From NCBI GenBank assembly GCA_031216445.1, contig CM062214.1, forward strand, positions 21,257,001 through 21,321,000: 64,000 bases of DNA, given 5' to 3'. Position 1 is the stretch's first letter, and each line of letters begins with the position of its first letter. A program made the translations under genes and the position numbers. Positions 21,117 through 35,700 of the stretch are shown piece by piece. The notes under the pieces are model-generated. The model was not told the origin of the DNA and searched no databases. It saw nothing but the letters and a program-made list of their open reading frames with translations. The DNA is from Lateolabrax maculatus. Lineage: Eukaryota; Chordata; Actinopteri; Acropomatiformes; Lateolabracidae.

Positions 21117-24100
21117 GTGAGCCACTAACAGCTGCGAACATCTGGCGCGGAGCCTCCAGCGGGGTCCCCGCGCCTGTGACACTTGCGCACTTTCCTGACG
21201 CCGTTTAGTAGCCACTGCAAACAGCGCCGGTCTTAAAACGAGCGCTTTGTGGCTCTCAGAGGCGTGTGCATGTCTTTCCCCTGGGAATCCCCCCCCCCTC
21301 TCTGTGCTCTAAAGGGCCCATGGGGCCGGGGAAGTTGTGGCTGCACACGCCTCGGCCTATGCGGGGCCTCACGACCGGATGCTGGAGTGCAAATCCGGCT
21401 ACTGACTGACTGATGTGACTTGTGTGATCCCAGTAAGCATCCTGGAAAACAGCTAACAGTCCCCCAGAGATGCAGCCGGGGGCCTACTCACATTCTTTTT
21501 GTTCACTGTTTAAAGTGTTTCAGACACAGGCCGTATCCTTTCGGTTTTGTTTAGTGTTTTGTTGTGTGGGTGTGTGTGTGCATGGGTCCACTTTCTGTTT
21601 CTTCTATTTAAAGAAAGTTATTGGGCTTCTTTGCAATACTAAAGCTGTGAACCTAAATCTGCTGTCGTGCCCTTGCAGACCGGCACATCTCATCGGCAAA
21701 TAGTTTCACTTGTGGCAAAATTTGACCCCTAAGCCCATCCTGGCAGGGCATGAGGAACTTTCCGTGCACTGAGAATGCCAGGGGGAAACTTAGTATAGGT
21801 CAACAATGTCCCCCAATGGTTTCATAGCTCCTGGCAAATACATGCTTGATAGGGGGATCATAAACCCTCTGGTAGGGCTTACTCTCTCATGGCCTGTCCC
21901 ACTTGGCTGCTTGTTTTCCTATTCATTATTGCCATGGCAGCAGCTGTAATGTTAAGTATTTTACTTTCTCTCTAGCATTGTAAAATTGACACACAAGTAT
22001 TGACTGAGGTTGAGATACGGTTTCCCTCACATTTATGGCTTTGGGTCATTTATTAAAGACTTTCATTCTGAGTTGTGCTGTTTGAAGAGTTTGAGTAGCT
22101 GTATTTGACAGCCACTTACACTAGATTTACATTTGTTTACATTTGTAGCGTCTCTAAAACCGTGCTTTTAAAGCATACCCGGCTGGTTCTGATGTTGAAA
22201 ATGGAATCACATAACCAATATCGTCAAGAAAGTGCATGCGTGCACCCAAACTGTACACTCAGTTGCCAGTTTATTAGGCACTTCTACATAAAACCAATGG
22301 TGCCTAATACAACAGTCCTGCAATAAATCCTCCCTCCATGAAGGTTATAATGTTCAGTTTTTGTTGAAGCCTTTTTAGAGAGCTGTTGTTGATTCAACTG
22401 TGTGATCATTTCGGAGGATGGAGTTTGTGGTGCTGTTGAACTGCACTGCATTACTCAGAGAGGTGTTTCTGTTATTTAGCCCTTAACACCTGTGAGTATA
22501 CAAATAATTCTTTATAGGTCAAAACTTAGTGGCCTAATGCCTTCCATTGTCCTGTAACCTGCTGCAAAGTTTTGAATAAAGCATTCAGACTTAAAATAGC
22601 ATGTCAGTAAAGTATAGGACTTCCTTGCACCACTGTGTTTAACGTGGGAGTTTGTATATCTTAGGGAAGTCCTTTGAGAATCAACGCCTCTGCACATGGA
22701 CTACTAGCAGAAAACAGACTGAGCATGAGTGCCGGCCACATCACGGGCCACGTGTGTCTGGCACTGCCTCGCTAGAGTTTACTTGACCCCTGACCTCTGA
22801 AGTTGTCCCTTGTGTCCATAAGGCAGATTCAGCAGGGTGGTGAGAATATTATGCAATCACTGTACCACTTCCCGGTTTGTTCGTTCGTTCCACAGACCAA
22901 AAGAGAAGAGCAGGGAGAGCAAAGTGAGGAGACAGACTGAGGAAGTTCTGTGTGCGACTGTGTATGCACATGTGTGGAATGAACTGAAGGCACTTGAGGA
23001 AGATTGATTAGATGTGGGCACATTCAGTGTGTCAGCGAAAGTGGAACTGAGTGACTGTCTGCTTTAATCTGCAGAGCCATATGTTGCACTGCTTGGCAGC
23101 TTAGTGGAAACCCAACGTTATATGGAGTGCAATTGATCACAGAGATCATAGTCAGGATATGTGACACATGCACAAGCTCATGTGTCCGTGCGTGCCTCTA
23201 GAAGATGTGTTTCATGTTTGTATACTTGTGAGAAAGATACAAAGAGACTGTGTGTGTCTTCATGTAGCATATACCATCTAGACGACTTCAGTAAAAAGGT
23301 TGTGGTGACAGCCAGGCCTAAAATGGGCAGTGACACATGAAAGGACGTCCACAGCAGGAAATGAAATTGGAGGGGACGGTTAATATCCTGTATGGGGGAT
23401 CCATCACAGACAGGAGGGGATAGGCAGTTAGTACAGAGACACAGGGAAGCCCACCACCATAACAAGAGAGGGACAGCCTCAGTTAAAGGGGTTAGAGAGT
23501 CATATTAATATGATCTTAAAGCACCAGATTACATCATTCCCCAACAATGGATTCACTGAGGGGGGATCGCGAAAGGGGAAAACACTGACATTCCTCTGCT
23601 ATATGTGGTGCCGTTGATGAGGTATTATGATTCCTGGCTGTGTTTGAGAATATAGTTCTCTGGAAAAGTGATGGGCCTCCAACCCCCCCCCCCCCCCAAC
23701 TCTGACTCAGACGCACACACTGAACACAACAGATGATCATGATCTTTAGAAAACGCAGGGAAGGGTGAGCTTGTGATGAATACTTCATCTATTTTAATGG
23801 CCTGAGAAAGCGCAGGAAGATGTCAGGCTTCAGTGAAGCGAAACATGGACTTTCACTTCAAACAAGCTCTATTGCGAACAAGGATGGGGGGGCCCCAGAC
23901 GAGGCCGGCCCCATACCTGGCAGGGGCCAGCGTGGGCAGCAGTGCAGCGCCTGTTTACTGTGAGTGACAGTAATAGGGATCCACTTAAGGACAAGCGTAG
24001 CTGTGTCAGCCAGCCCGGCCAGCTGGCAAGTGGCTGATCTGCAGTCCTGTTTAATGATCCACATCGGGGTCAGGGCAGGGGAACATGAGGAGATGCACAA

Positions 24101-26454
24101 GAGATACCTGGCGTTCTCTCAAGCCCAATGTGGGAGAGCTGGCTCATTCAATGAGTTAGCATACAGTGTGGAATTAACATCGTGGCCGTTAAAGATTGAT
24201 TACTACCCTTTTAGGAAAAAACACCATTTGGGTTTTAGGCAGCAGTTATACAGATAAAGTTTACTTACCTTTGCGTGTGACGTTTGTAGGTCATTTCTCA
24301 GTTGTTGTCTAAATTAACGAATTCCTGAATTAATTCCTACATTAAATCCAGGAAGGTTACTCACATTCTGCTTCACCGCTAAACAACGAAGTCAAAAATG
24401 TTACTCAGGTTTTGGGGATCAGCGATAAAATGTAAAATTTGATGAGGTAAAGGAAAACATCAGTGTTAAGACACAAACAACATTTACCAATTATGAACCC
24501 AGCATGTGGACCCCCTGGACCCCATCTTGTTTATTATGGTATCATTTCTTTAAATTCTATGTAGTCAAGGCATGCTCTGGAAGAAAACCATTCCGGTTTG
24601 GGGTTATTTTTATTGATGTACACGGTAATTAGCTTGGCACCCGCTACTGCCTGTGGTTTCTGCTGCATGGAATAAAGCTGGGCTCCTCAGAATACTACCG
24701 CTTAGCTATGAGGGGACAAAAGTTTAAACTAACAGGATTCAGAGAGAACAGACTCTATACAGGCCTGATCAAAGCAAACCCAGGACTCAATCCAGAATGT
24801 TTAGGCTACAATTATAGTGACATGTGCTAGACTGTGTACTCTCGATTCGTTTATTTGGAGAAGGCCGCTAACCCCTCATTTAATGAGTACAAAGCCTGTA
24901 GGTTTGAATGCATCCAGTTGCGGCCGACTCTTCCCCCGGTGGCATTGCCATGACAGTGAAAAATCGTCAAATCGAGTGTAGTTGTTGACTGTTGGACCTC
25001 CTGTAGCAGGCCCAGTGGCAAGGCAAGTAGAATGAATCACTTCCTCAACCCCTGTTCATTCTCCTGATTCCTCCATAAAACTCCCAGCAGGCCAGCTTTT
25101 CAGGCTATTTCAAAAGTAGGCCACTAGCTGTTGTTAATCAGTATGACTAAAAATAAGAGACCGGGTGGTGATTTAGTGTCTTCTCAAGGACTTTTTGAAA
25201 GGGAAGGGAACACAGCTGTGTAGGTTAATACTGACATCTGATTTATGGAGGAGCACTCTGACATCCATGCCTCTCCCTGACTTACTCCAGAAACCATGAA
25301 CCTTTAACACCTTGCACACCTTTCATGATACTTGTGGTCCTTTTACCAAACTATTGGATGGATGGTGTCCAGAGGATGAAGCCCAGTGACTTAGGTGTTC
25401 CCCTGACTTTTTTGGCTGCTTTGGAAACCTCATGTGAATCCGACTTCTCTCTTAGAGGAGGGCTGGGGGCCTAGATCAGAGACCCAGCCCAAACGCTGAC
25501 TAATACCTGGGTAGATGTAGGCCCAGGCCTCCATTATAGCACCATGTGTCAGGTTGTTTTCCTCAAAGAGAGCACCTTCATTTTGCTTCACACAGAAAAG
25601 AGGCTGAGTAAATTACACAGTGTGAGACTAAGATGATGCCTCCTCCTTGTTTGACTCATCTGGTTGTCAAGACAGCAAGGCCTGGTGATGAAGTCAAAGG
25701 TTGTTATGCAGGCCCTGTTAGACCCCTGAAAGGGGAGGTAAATTAAGTTGATGAAGTACACATTGATTAGGGAAAGAGATGTAGTGATACATATTGAATT
25801 AAATCACATGTTTATACTTAGACAGACAGACATCACATGATGTGCAGTATGTACTCTGAGCCATGTACATTTTAAAGTTAACTGATAAGATAATAAATGT
25901 GACTTAAATATGTTGTCCTTTGGTCTTATTTTATAATTTTAAAAAAATAAAGTGTGGTTTAAACTGTTACGATGCCCTCAAGTTATCCATTGTCTTGAAA
26001 TCTAAATTTTATATTGCTAAAGGTCATCCGTTCAAACTGTCCTCTGTCCTTTCCAGGTGGCTATCAAGTCAATTCGGAAGGAGAAGATCAAGGATGAGCA
26101 GGACATGGTTCACATCCGGCGAGAGATTGAGATCATGTCATCCCTCCGCCACCCACACATCATTTCTATATATGAAGGTGAGGGTCTGCCGCATTCCTGG
26201 ATAAAGACACACACGACGTGCAACAACTAATGCATACTTGTTTGACTTGAATGCATATAAACAAAACACACATGTCCAAAATTCACCCCTCCCTCAGCTC
26301 ATTCAGCACTTGTGGCCAAGCTGCAGGATTGTCATGTTATGACATGCAGATGTCATAATAAGACCCGGACTACAGCTCTGGGATGTTATTCATCTTCTCT
26401 TCTCTGTCTAGCTGCTTTGGCCAGTGAAAGTCTGGATCACGGTGTGTGTCTGGA

Positions 26455-26526
<72 letters not shown>

Positions 26527-26673
26527 GAAAGTTTGTGTGTAAGAGCAGTGGTATTCTAAGGGATTGCCTCTCCCACATCTAAGAGGTCTCATCTCTTGTC
26601 TTCTCTGGTCTTGATCTCAGGGCCAGACATCTGCTGATACTTAGAGACAACTGCAGCTGGAAACCAGACTGTA

Positions 26674-26722
<49 letters not shown>

Positions 26723-29700
26723 ACATGTGTGTGTCTGCAGAAGTCCTTGTATATTTGTGTCTATGTGTGATCCTGTGTGGTGTGTGTATGTGTATAGCCA
26801 GGGAGACACTGGATTGACCTCAGTCACCCAGGCCTGCACCCTGTCTGACTCCTATCCAGTGCTATGCAGAGGGAGGAAAGGCCTTAAGCCTTCCCTGGAG
26901 CAACTTCAACATATATCTACCCCAGGAAGCAACTCTCTAAATATCAAAGCCTCCAAGTCAGGCTTGCATATTTACTCTTTGTGACCTCCTTTTTTTGTAT
27001 GAGTCCTTTTGAATGACCTTAACCTCACTGGAAGAAAACATAGATTAGATTTAATAGTGAGTGTAAAGGTTGAACAATTCCCATTGAATTCTTTCAACAT
27101 ATTGCTTGCAATTAATCACCTCTTATAATGTAGTCTGGGCCTGTGTGCAGGCAATTAAAGTCACAAGGCGCTGCAGTGTGAGTCAGTTTCATATGATTTG
27201 TGACTTGTGGCTATTTTTATGCCTATGTCAACAAAGCAACAGTTTCAATGCCCTTTTCAGGATAGCTGCCCTGGCACAATGGCAGCCGGTTGTGTGCCAC
27301 TGCTCAAACTGGCTTACCCACTGTCCTTTGTTCAAAAGTTTCAACGTGCCCCAGGTCGTTATCATGAAATGTGAATATGCAACAAACATCACTATTTGTC
27401 ATGGGAACGTGCCAGTAGTCAGCTGAAGTGCAGACAGGTTTTATTTGTTTTGTGGGAGAATGATTAAAAGAACACCCAGCTTTATAAACTCCAAGGAGGC
27501 TGTATGGTGTTCCTATGTGTGCTGCATTTCTTTATAAGCAGGCCACTCCACCAACAAACACGACCAGACTCCTTGCCCTCGCTCTTTCTCCTCAATCTCA
27601 GCATTTACTGTTGTGGCCTGGCCTGCACCCAGCCTTGCTTTAGAGATATATAGGAGGCCCCCAGATTTGTGTATCCGGCAACACCCTCTTCAGCAGCCCC
27701 TGCTAACTGCCTTGTGTGAAGCAAAGCTGAAACAGATGTGTGTGTGAAGATTGATTTTTACCACTCCCTCACATTCTGCATCCATCAGCATGCTGTGCGG
27801 GGCATTTAAAAGCGGATTTTGCTCTTCACTCCTCCGGCATAACTATGTACCCTAGTGCCCTCCTTTTAAAAAAAATCACCCATAAGAATGCTGCAAAAAT
27901 TGATACATCCAACTAAAATGTTAGCAGCATGTCCATATACTGTATGTTACTTTCTTTGGGAGAGCTAGATGAGAAGATCGAAACCACTCTCATGTCTGTA
28001 TAGCCAAACTATGGTACTTTTTCTACGCTTCCAGCCAAGAAATAGTCTACTGCTGGCTGTAACGTCATATTTACCATATATATATGAAAGTGGTTTCGAG
28101 CTTCTCATCTAACTCTCAGCAAGAAGGTGTATTGCCCAAAATGTCAAACTATTCATTTATGACAGGGAAATGAGGAGATATAAAGTTAAAACAGACATAA
28201 AACCATTCACCCTGCTGTGAGTGAAGAGCCACAATTTTTATTGGACTCATTATACTGCATTCTCTAAAGGTGACATACGCCTAGATGGTCATTTAAACTC
28301 TGAGGATCTTTTGTTGTGGTAGCTCAGTTCAGTAAATAAGATTAATTCAAAAACTAACCTGCTGAGGTAATCCGCATTAAAACACCTAAATCAAAAATGT
28401 GTTGTAATGCTTGCTTGTTCGTTGTCTGAATCACTCGTATTCCACCACTTTTTTGTATTACTCTTTGTGTAATGGTACTCTGCTTTTTACCCCCTATGCA
28501 AGCTTGCAACAGTGGTCTATCATCAGTGCAGGCAATCGAACAATAGGTGCTAATTAGTCAGATGTGAGGGCCTGACCTGTGAACAAAAGCCCAATGAGTG
28601 ACAGCGAGGCTGTAGTGGTGGCTGGCATACCCAGCGGGCTGTAACAAACCCAAGTTATGTAAGCCAGGTAATTACTTCACCACCAGGGGTCAAAGGTAAA
28701 TGGGAGTGCAAGCTGAGAATTTGCTCTCCAAGCACAACCCCACCATGGATCACTGTGAATGTCACCCCAGGTCTCCACTCTGTCCACCAATCCGAGGGCT
28801 GTATCTGCTCTGCCCTCGTGGGTGCTTGGCTTACATCCCGTCTGTTACTTCCTGAGCAGCCAGACAGTCATGATCAGGGAGCATTACCATCACTCAGCAA
28901 CTGTGTGTTTTTGTAGAGGATTATATCTTTAAAAGGACCTTGAGAGGGGGGGTGAGCAAAGTAGTGTGACAAACTATGAAGGTGCTCACTCAAGGGTGCA
29001 GAAAGCAGAGGCCCTCACCCCCGGTGACCCTGCTGTGTGGGAAAATCAACCCACACAATACGGAGCAAACATGGCTGACTGTGTTGTTGTCATCTCCTCA
29101 GTATTCCCTCAGTCTTTCTCTCTCTCCTCTCTCTGCCTGACCATTTTCATTCCCTTCATGCCAAGGCGCTGGGCGAGAAGTATTTTGCCAAGTTGAAATT
29201 ATACACCAGAAGGCTAAATACTGACACAGAATGATATGTTTGGTGACTGCAGCTGGATAGCAATGCATTACAGTAATACAACTGCAATAACATTACTTTC
29301 TCCAGTCACCAGATGTGTAACAAGTCACCATTTTAATTCAAGTGATACTGTAAGTTAATGTGAAAAACATTTGAATCATGTTGTCGTCTCTTCTAAAAGT
29401 CAGACTGAAGATGAATTATCCAGCATTGTTTCCCATCCTAGATCAGTAACATGAATATTACTTGGTTTCTATTATTATTATTCACACACAGAAGACAGTT
29501 GAGTTTTAGTGATTCTCTTGAATAAGAGAAAGGGAATGCTCCTCCCGTGTTGAGTCATGAAATACTAATGAGTAATTGCATTACTGTTTCTGAGTAATTA
29601 TAATTTGGCTGTGAGAAGGGGAAGTTCCACCGTGTTTCTATAATAAACTAAAATTGATGTGATATTTCTCAATCAGATTGACTCAGTGTGGCTGTTAAGA

Positions 29701-32700
29701 ATGTAGGAGTGTGTTGTGAAATGTGTTGACATGATGCAAAGTTGAAGTGTGATGTGTTAAGGACATTGCTTGATACTGTAGTGTGCCCTCTGTCTACAAA
29801 GTTAATGCTTTCTCTCCTTGATTTCGTTTCTGCTTTCTCTTCTGTTTTCACTGCTCTCCACTCGCTCTGGTCTCTGAGGAGTGGGCTTGATTGAGTTAAC
29901 AGCCCCTCCCTGCAATGTTGTGTAGGAGCCAGACACATGAGGTGGGGTTTGGGTGATGTAACCATGGGAGAAGTGTAGAGATGTAATGTGTTCATCTGGA
30001 ATTTGGATTCCTGCTCCAAAACTAAAGGGGGTGAACTGGTTTACTCTGCTTTATACATAACAATGTCCATTTGTGATTTTAACATGATAGAATGAACCTG
30101 GAATGACTTAATAAGTTGTCCTCCCATTTCTCTTTCTTTTAATATAGATGTATTTTCCTGAAAGTAGATATTAATGGATTCCAATTTTTTTCTTATCATC
30201 TTTCAGTGTTTGAGAACAAAGACAAAATCGTAATCGTGATGGAGTACGCCAGCAAGGGCGAGCTGTATGACTACATCAGCGAGCGCCGGCGCCTGAGCGA
30301 GCGGGAGACGCGACACTTCTTCAGGCAGATAGTCTCCGCCGTGCACCACTGCCACAAGGTGAGAAAACCCATATCATACGATACATAAAGAAAAACGTGC
30401 ACTTTAATTTCCTTGGTCACCTTAAATCTCTCCTTGCCTCTCTCACACACGCCCAGACGTTGTTTACCAGGCCACAGCATGCTTATTGTAACATTAACCA
30501 TGCACCTCCACAGCCATATAGCCAGTTAATCTGCAGGCCCTACACAGTATGCTTTTCTTGGCACGCTGGTGTTAGGGAGTCATCTGTTTCTGAGTGAAGA
30601 TGGAACACAGGCCAGTTTAATTCAAGCTTACGCTCCGATTACAGTGCACCAAACATGCCCTGCATTAATTCTGGCCTCATCTGTTGACACACTGTTGGAT
30701 GTCCCGAGATACCCCCAAAGCTTTTCCCCAGAGATTTAGCTCCAGCCACACCCATGTCAACCTCTCTCCCACACCTCAGTAACTCCCATCAAAACCCCAA
30801 GGTCCCAGGGTTTGTTTGGATGGGCTCCCTTCTTGCCATCCTCTTCTCAGCTGGAGATAGGGATGATATCATCGTCCTCAGATAGGAGAGTCCCAGACAG
30901 ACATGAATGATGAATCATCACTACCAAGCACAACCTCCCGCAGGGTGGGGTGGTGTGAGTCACTGACACAACAAGCAAGCAACCATTTCTTCCTTGTATC
31001 CACCAATCAGGGTCATGTGAACATGAGCTCCCTACCAGGCAATAACCAATGGGATATGCCATGCTGAGCACAACCCTGGGGGGAGAAGCGAGTGGGGGTG
31101 TGGGGGCGGGGGGGCGTGGGTGAAGTCACTCCTCCACATCTGAGGTGGGTTCTGTCTGTCTGCATACCACATGTTAATTCCAGGGTTTTTTAAAACCCAG
31201 GCATTAACAGCATAGTTGTTTTTTGATCCCAAAATGTTGTGAGAACATCATTCATACAGGGTGGTTATTACAGGCTTATGTTTATGTGACACATGTGAGT
31301 CGATTTAAGAAGAAAATTACAGCAGATGTGAGCATAAAGACCCCAGAGGGGACATGACCAATTAAAGAGTACTAGACCAACAGGCTGCCTTGATTTCCCC
31401 CGAGAGCCACAAGCTAGGTTTGTCAGAGTAAATCATCTCTCAATACAATGGACCTTTTATTACTCAAATCCATCTCATGAATAATGCCTGGGTAGATTAA
31501 TTAATCATTACTTTGTTTTTTCTCATTGTCTTTCAGAACGGAGTGGTGCACAGGGATCTGAAACTGGAAAATGTGCTACTGGATGAAAACTGTAATATTA
31601 AGGTAAGTTTGCCCCCTGATCTGTGATGCCATACCCACAGACCATAATACCTTACCTTAAATGATCGTTCTATGAGAAATTAACGATCACATGGCTGGTG
31701 TAAAATTCACACGTACCCCTGTTTCAACAGATTGCTGACTTTGGGCTGTCCAACCTATATCATAAGGACAAGCTGCTGCAGACCTTCTGTGGCAGCCCGC
31801 TCTACGCTTCACCAGAGATCGTCAATGGGAGACCGTACCGTGGCCCAGAGGTGAGGCGCGGTAAACCAACCATTGATAATGACTAAAACCGCAGCTGTTT
31901 GTGTGAACTTAATTTCCAGGACATGATTTCCTTTTTATGAATCCATCATCGTCATTATTGTCCTCCGTCGCTGTTAAATTTGGTGTGAACCTCCTTGATA
32001 TCTTACCTTATATAGCTTTCATCATCATTATCTCACTAGTGATTATCATCATCACATAGGCCATACACAAAGAGGTGGATAGGCTTTATTTTCTGTTTCA
32101 TTGATGGGATTACTGTTAGTCTCCAGTCAAAGGGAGGTCTCCTTTGCAACTCCACAGTGGGTCAGCTCAGATACTGTCTGCATCCCTCCCCTGTCCTCGC
32201 CTTCCAACGATGTCTGGGTCCTTTGAAGTGAGGAACTGGAGGATAGTTTGTGCTCACTTTCTCTTCATCTTAATGGGATCGGAAAGAGCTCCACAGCCTC
32301 AAAAAGACCCTCATGGTCAAAGTCAAATAGTTTTGGTGAAAGAGAGTGAAAATGTCTCCCCAAAGCCACTTATCTGGCAATTCCAGAGTCATTCTGAAGG
32401 GCGTTGTCTCTAACATTGCATCAGTTACATAAAACAAAGCAACAGAGGGGGAAAAAAAACGTGCATTTTGAGATATTCAAGTCCAACCGTTCAATTTAGC
32501 GTAATTCACTATAATTTACTCCAGAGTGCTAAAAACTACAGCAGTCCGATTGCAATCGAAATTACAGAACCCCGGTCGGGGTGAGGCCACAAATTACAGC
32601 AAACACAGGCAACAAAAATAGAACACAACAATAGTGCGTGCTCTGTCTCGCCCTCAAGAATGGCCCAATTGCAACAGGAGAGTGAAACATTCTTGTACAT

Positions 32701-35700
32701 TCTTGATGTGAGTCCAGATCCTTAGAGGAAGTACACTAGCTCCTTAACTGGCCCTATCTGATTTCCTCTTCCTAGACTATGTCTCAGCTACCGTCATCAG
32801 AAGCACATTCCTCAGGACATCTCATCCTCCCCTAACCACAGTCAATACACACACACATCACATCCCCCCGCTCTGTCACACTCACACACACACTGAGACA
32901 GGTCATCTGCTGACTGGCAACGAGTCTCCAGCGGGCCGTCAGGGGCCAGGATATCACGACTCTGCCATCTCTGCCGGACTCATTACTCCCTTCCATTCCC
33001 ACCACTTCCCACGTGGCTCTGCACCTCCTCATGCCCCAGACACAAAGTCTTATGTAACCGCTTACTTAGAAAGCCACATTGCATTAGGTTTGTGGTCAGA
33101 AAGTGTTTTGCTTCTGCCTGACAGAGCAGGAAAGAATGGGGTGAGGAGGGGGGGGTTATCTGCTATGGGCATTTGTCATTATTGTCATGTCATCACAAGC
33201 TCTTAAACAGAGATGTTCTTGTGCGATGTTAATGTGAAAAAGTGATTGCGATGCTTATTATATCAAAGTAAACTCAAGAGCATAACTCAAAGGTCTGCTG
33301 TGATGTTGAGCTAAGATGAGCTCATTCCACAACATTAATTTTAGAGCCATGAATCACAAATCAAAACAGGACTAGGGAGACTGCATTTACGTTGCATAAC
33401 ACCAGATCTAACACACCTCAACTTTCTGATTTATTTGCTTGCTGCGTACAGTACATGTGTCTCAGTTGAGTGTTTCAGTGTGTGTTCAGGGTATGACTGA
33501 AGTCAGTTAGTTTATTACTGTTTTTTTTTTTTTTTTTTTTTTTGTATTCACCAGGTGGACAGCTGGGCTCTGGGGGTGCTGCTGTATACCCTGGTCTACG
33601 GGACCATGCCGTTTGATGGGGGAGACCACAAGAACCTCATTCGCCAGATTAGCAACGGCGAGTACAAAGAGCCAACTCAGTCCTCAGGTACTGCAGAAAC
33701 AGTTTGAATTTCTCCATTTGTCATGCTGGGGAAACACACCTGATCCCAGTGCCCTTTATAAAACTATATCATAAACTCTACTTGGCAAATCTAGTTCCTG
33801 GGCCGTAGATAGAGTCAGCTAGATACACCATTTGTCAGAAACTGAAACCACTGACCCCTGACTTTCTGTCTATAAATTGTACAGGACTCACTTTTTTATG
33901 TAAATTCCAGAAAATACTTAAAAGTCTTTAAGACGTTGGTCCATAAACTGTTGAATGGAATATGGATCAGAGTGTTCTCAATGTACACATATAGAGAATC
34001 TGCACAATCCATTAAGTATAATGCTTGATGCCCTTTTTGTCCAGACAGTATAAAGAAACTGAATAAAATTGTCTGAGCTACAAACCTGTCATACTACTCA
34101 GATTTCTTGTAAAATATTGCCATATTATTTTTTTATTAATCTAAAGTCTAATCGGTTCAACTGAACTAGATGGTAGGAACTGGAATGTAAAAATGCCATT
34201 GTAAATTAACTATCTTTTTCATTTTATTTCTATTATTATTGAGTTCTGAATGTTACTAAACTGCCAAAGACAGTGGTGTGGATTTTGTCACTGCCATGTG
34301 TTGTTTAACCAAGCATCCATTATTGTGGTTTACACTGAACAATGGAAAAATAATGTGAAATATATAGCGACGTGACCAATACTTTTAGTAAGGTTATAAA
34401 AGCACCGCAGTTGTTTGTAAAAGCCTCTAAATTGAATAATTGCAACTTATGTAAAACAACAAAAAAGGAGCATGTCAGAAACAATTATATCACCAAATGT
34501 AAACATACATCCTTAATTATTCCATTATTTAATGAAAAACCACATCAATGTGCTCTTCAGTGCTCTGTAACAGCATATCATTTTTATGTGGTGTGTAGTA
34601 CCAGACAGCTTACAGACTGTTCTTGTTCTGTTTCCTGCTAGATGCCCGTGGACTGATTCGCTGGATGCTGATGGTGAACCCTGAGCGCCGGGCCACAGTG
34701 GAGGACATAGCCAACCACTGGTGGGTGAACTGGGGCTGGAAGAACAGTGTGTGTGATTGCGAGACCCAACGTGACCATGGAGGCTCGCCCATGCTGGCCC
34801 GCTTCATCGACTGGCAGAACCGCACTGAGCCACGTGGTTCTGGAGCCAAAGCTGCAGCCATGCCCCAGCTGCTGCGCCAGAGGCCCAAAAAGTCCAAGAA
34901 GGAAAATGTCGAAGCAGGACAGACCCACTGTGGAGCGGAGGACAAGCCAGGTCTGAAGAGACCCAAGGGGATCCTGAAGACCAGGGTTACTGAGGAGCAG
35001 CAGTCTGCCAGTCTGGAAGAGGTGGAGTTGGGCCAGGCAGCGCTGCCTCAACAAGCCGTGGGGGGAGAGGAAGCCTCAAGCCCAGATCGAGAAGAAGAGG
35101 AGCCCACTCTGGGTGGAGGCTCGCCAGCTAAGATGGTGCCGTCTCTGCCCAAGAAAGGCATCTTGAAGAACAACCAACAGCGGGAATCAGGGTACTACTC
35201 CTCACCCGAGCGCAGCGAGTCCTCCGAGCTCTTAGGGGGTGCCAGTATGTCTCTGTTAGCCACCTCCCCGCCTAAGCGAGTGATGGGGAGAAAGGGCATC
35301 TTGAAGCGAAACGGCAAGTACTCCACCTACAGCGGGCCTCCTTCAGCGGCAGCGGTGGCTGGAGTCCTTGGTGAGCCTCCTCCCTCAACTGACTCTGGTC
35401 TGTCCCGCAGTCAGAGTCGGCCCTCCAGCATAGTCGGGGAGGACAGCTCCGTCCTTTCCCTGTCGCCCAGCTCCCTCAGCGGGGCTGAGTGGCATCCCTC
35501 CACCCCCCACCTGCGCCCAAACATCAGGGCCTGCGTCTCAGCTGAAAACCTGCTGCAGCTCGCCAACTTCAAGGGCTTCCAGCCGGCCCCGCCGCTCCAG
35601 GGACCCAAGTTCAGCCGCGGCCCCAAAACGAAAGGCTCCCCAGGGGACAATGGCAGCTTCTCCTTGCTGGGGGACCTGGAGGACATGACTCAGGTGTACC

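Larger units (their letters stand above)
21117..26056 (+). other. nuak1: NUAK1 intron 1
   Basis: About 4.9 kb. It contains a repeat remnant at 22.25-22.49 kb, a C-run at 23683-23697 and a possible teleost repeat at 25.30-25.41 kb. No alternative first exon or RNA gene could be supported. Confidence 0.8.
26178..30206 (+). other. nuak1: NUAK1 intron 2
   Basis: About 4.0 kb. It starts with two (TG)n microsatellites (26457-26525 and 26678-26718) and holds a foldback element (27.95-28.15 kb). ORFs over the TG runs are artefacts. The remainder is unremarkable. Confidence 0.8.
26057..31850 (+). other. nuak1: NUAK1 exons 2-5: kinase N-lobe to activation loop
   Basis: Exon 2 (26057-26177) gives the VAIK lysine and the C-helix (IRREIEIMSSLRHPHIISIY). 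Exon 3 (30207-30358) gives the hinge MEYASKGELYDYI and the C-lobe start. Exon 4 (31537-31602) holds only 22 codons, with the catalytic loop HRDLKLEN. Exon 5 (31731-31850) gives DFGLSNL and the activation segment CGSPLYASPE. Exon 4-5 spacing is 128 nt, by far the shortest intron; introns 1 and 2 are about 4.9 and 4.0 kb. Confidence 0.96.

Noticed and set aside
20809..21208. Other long frames over NUAK1 exon 1
   Set aside because: Caused by high GC and absence of stops; they are not in the register of the conserved HHHKHNLKHRYEL block.
26312..26984. Cys-Val repeat ORFs on both strands
   Set aside because: Pure translation of (TG)n microsatellites inside NUAK1 intron 2. The same applies to the frames at 51.3-51.7, 52.3-52.6, 54.0 and 56.6 kb.
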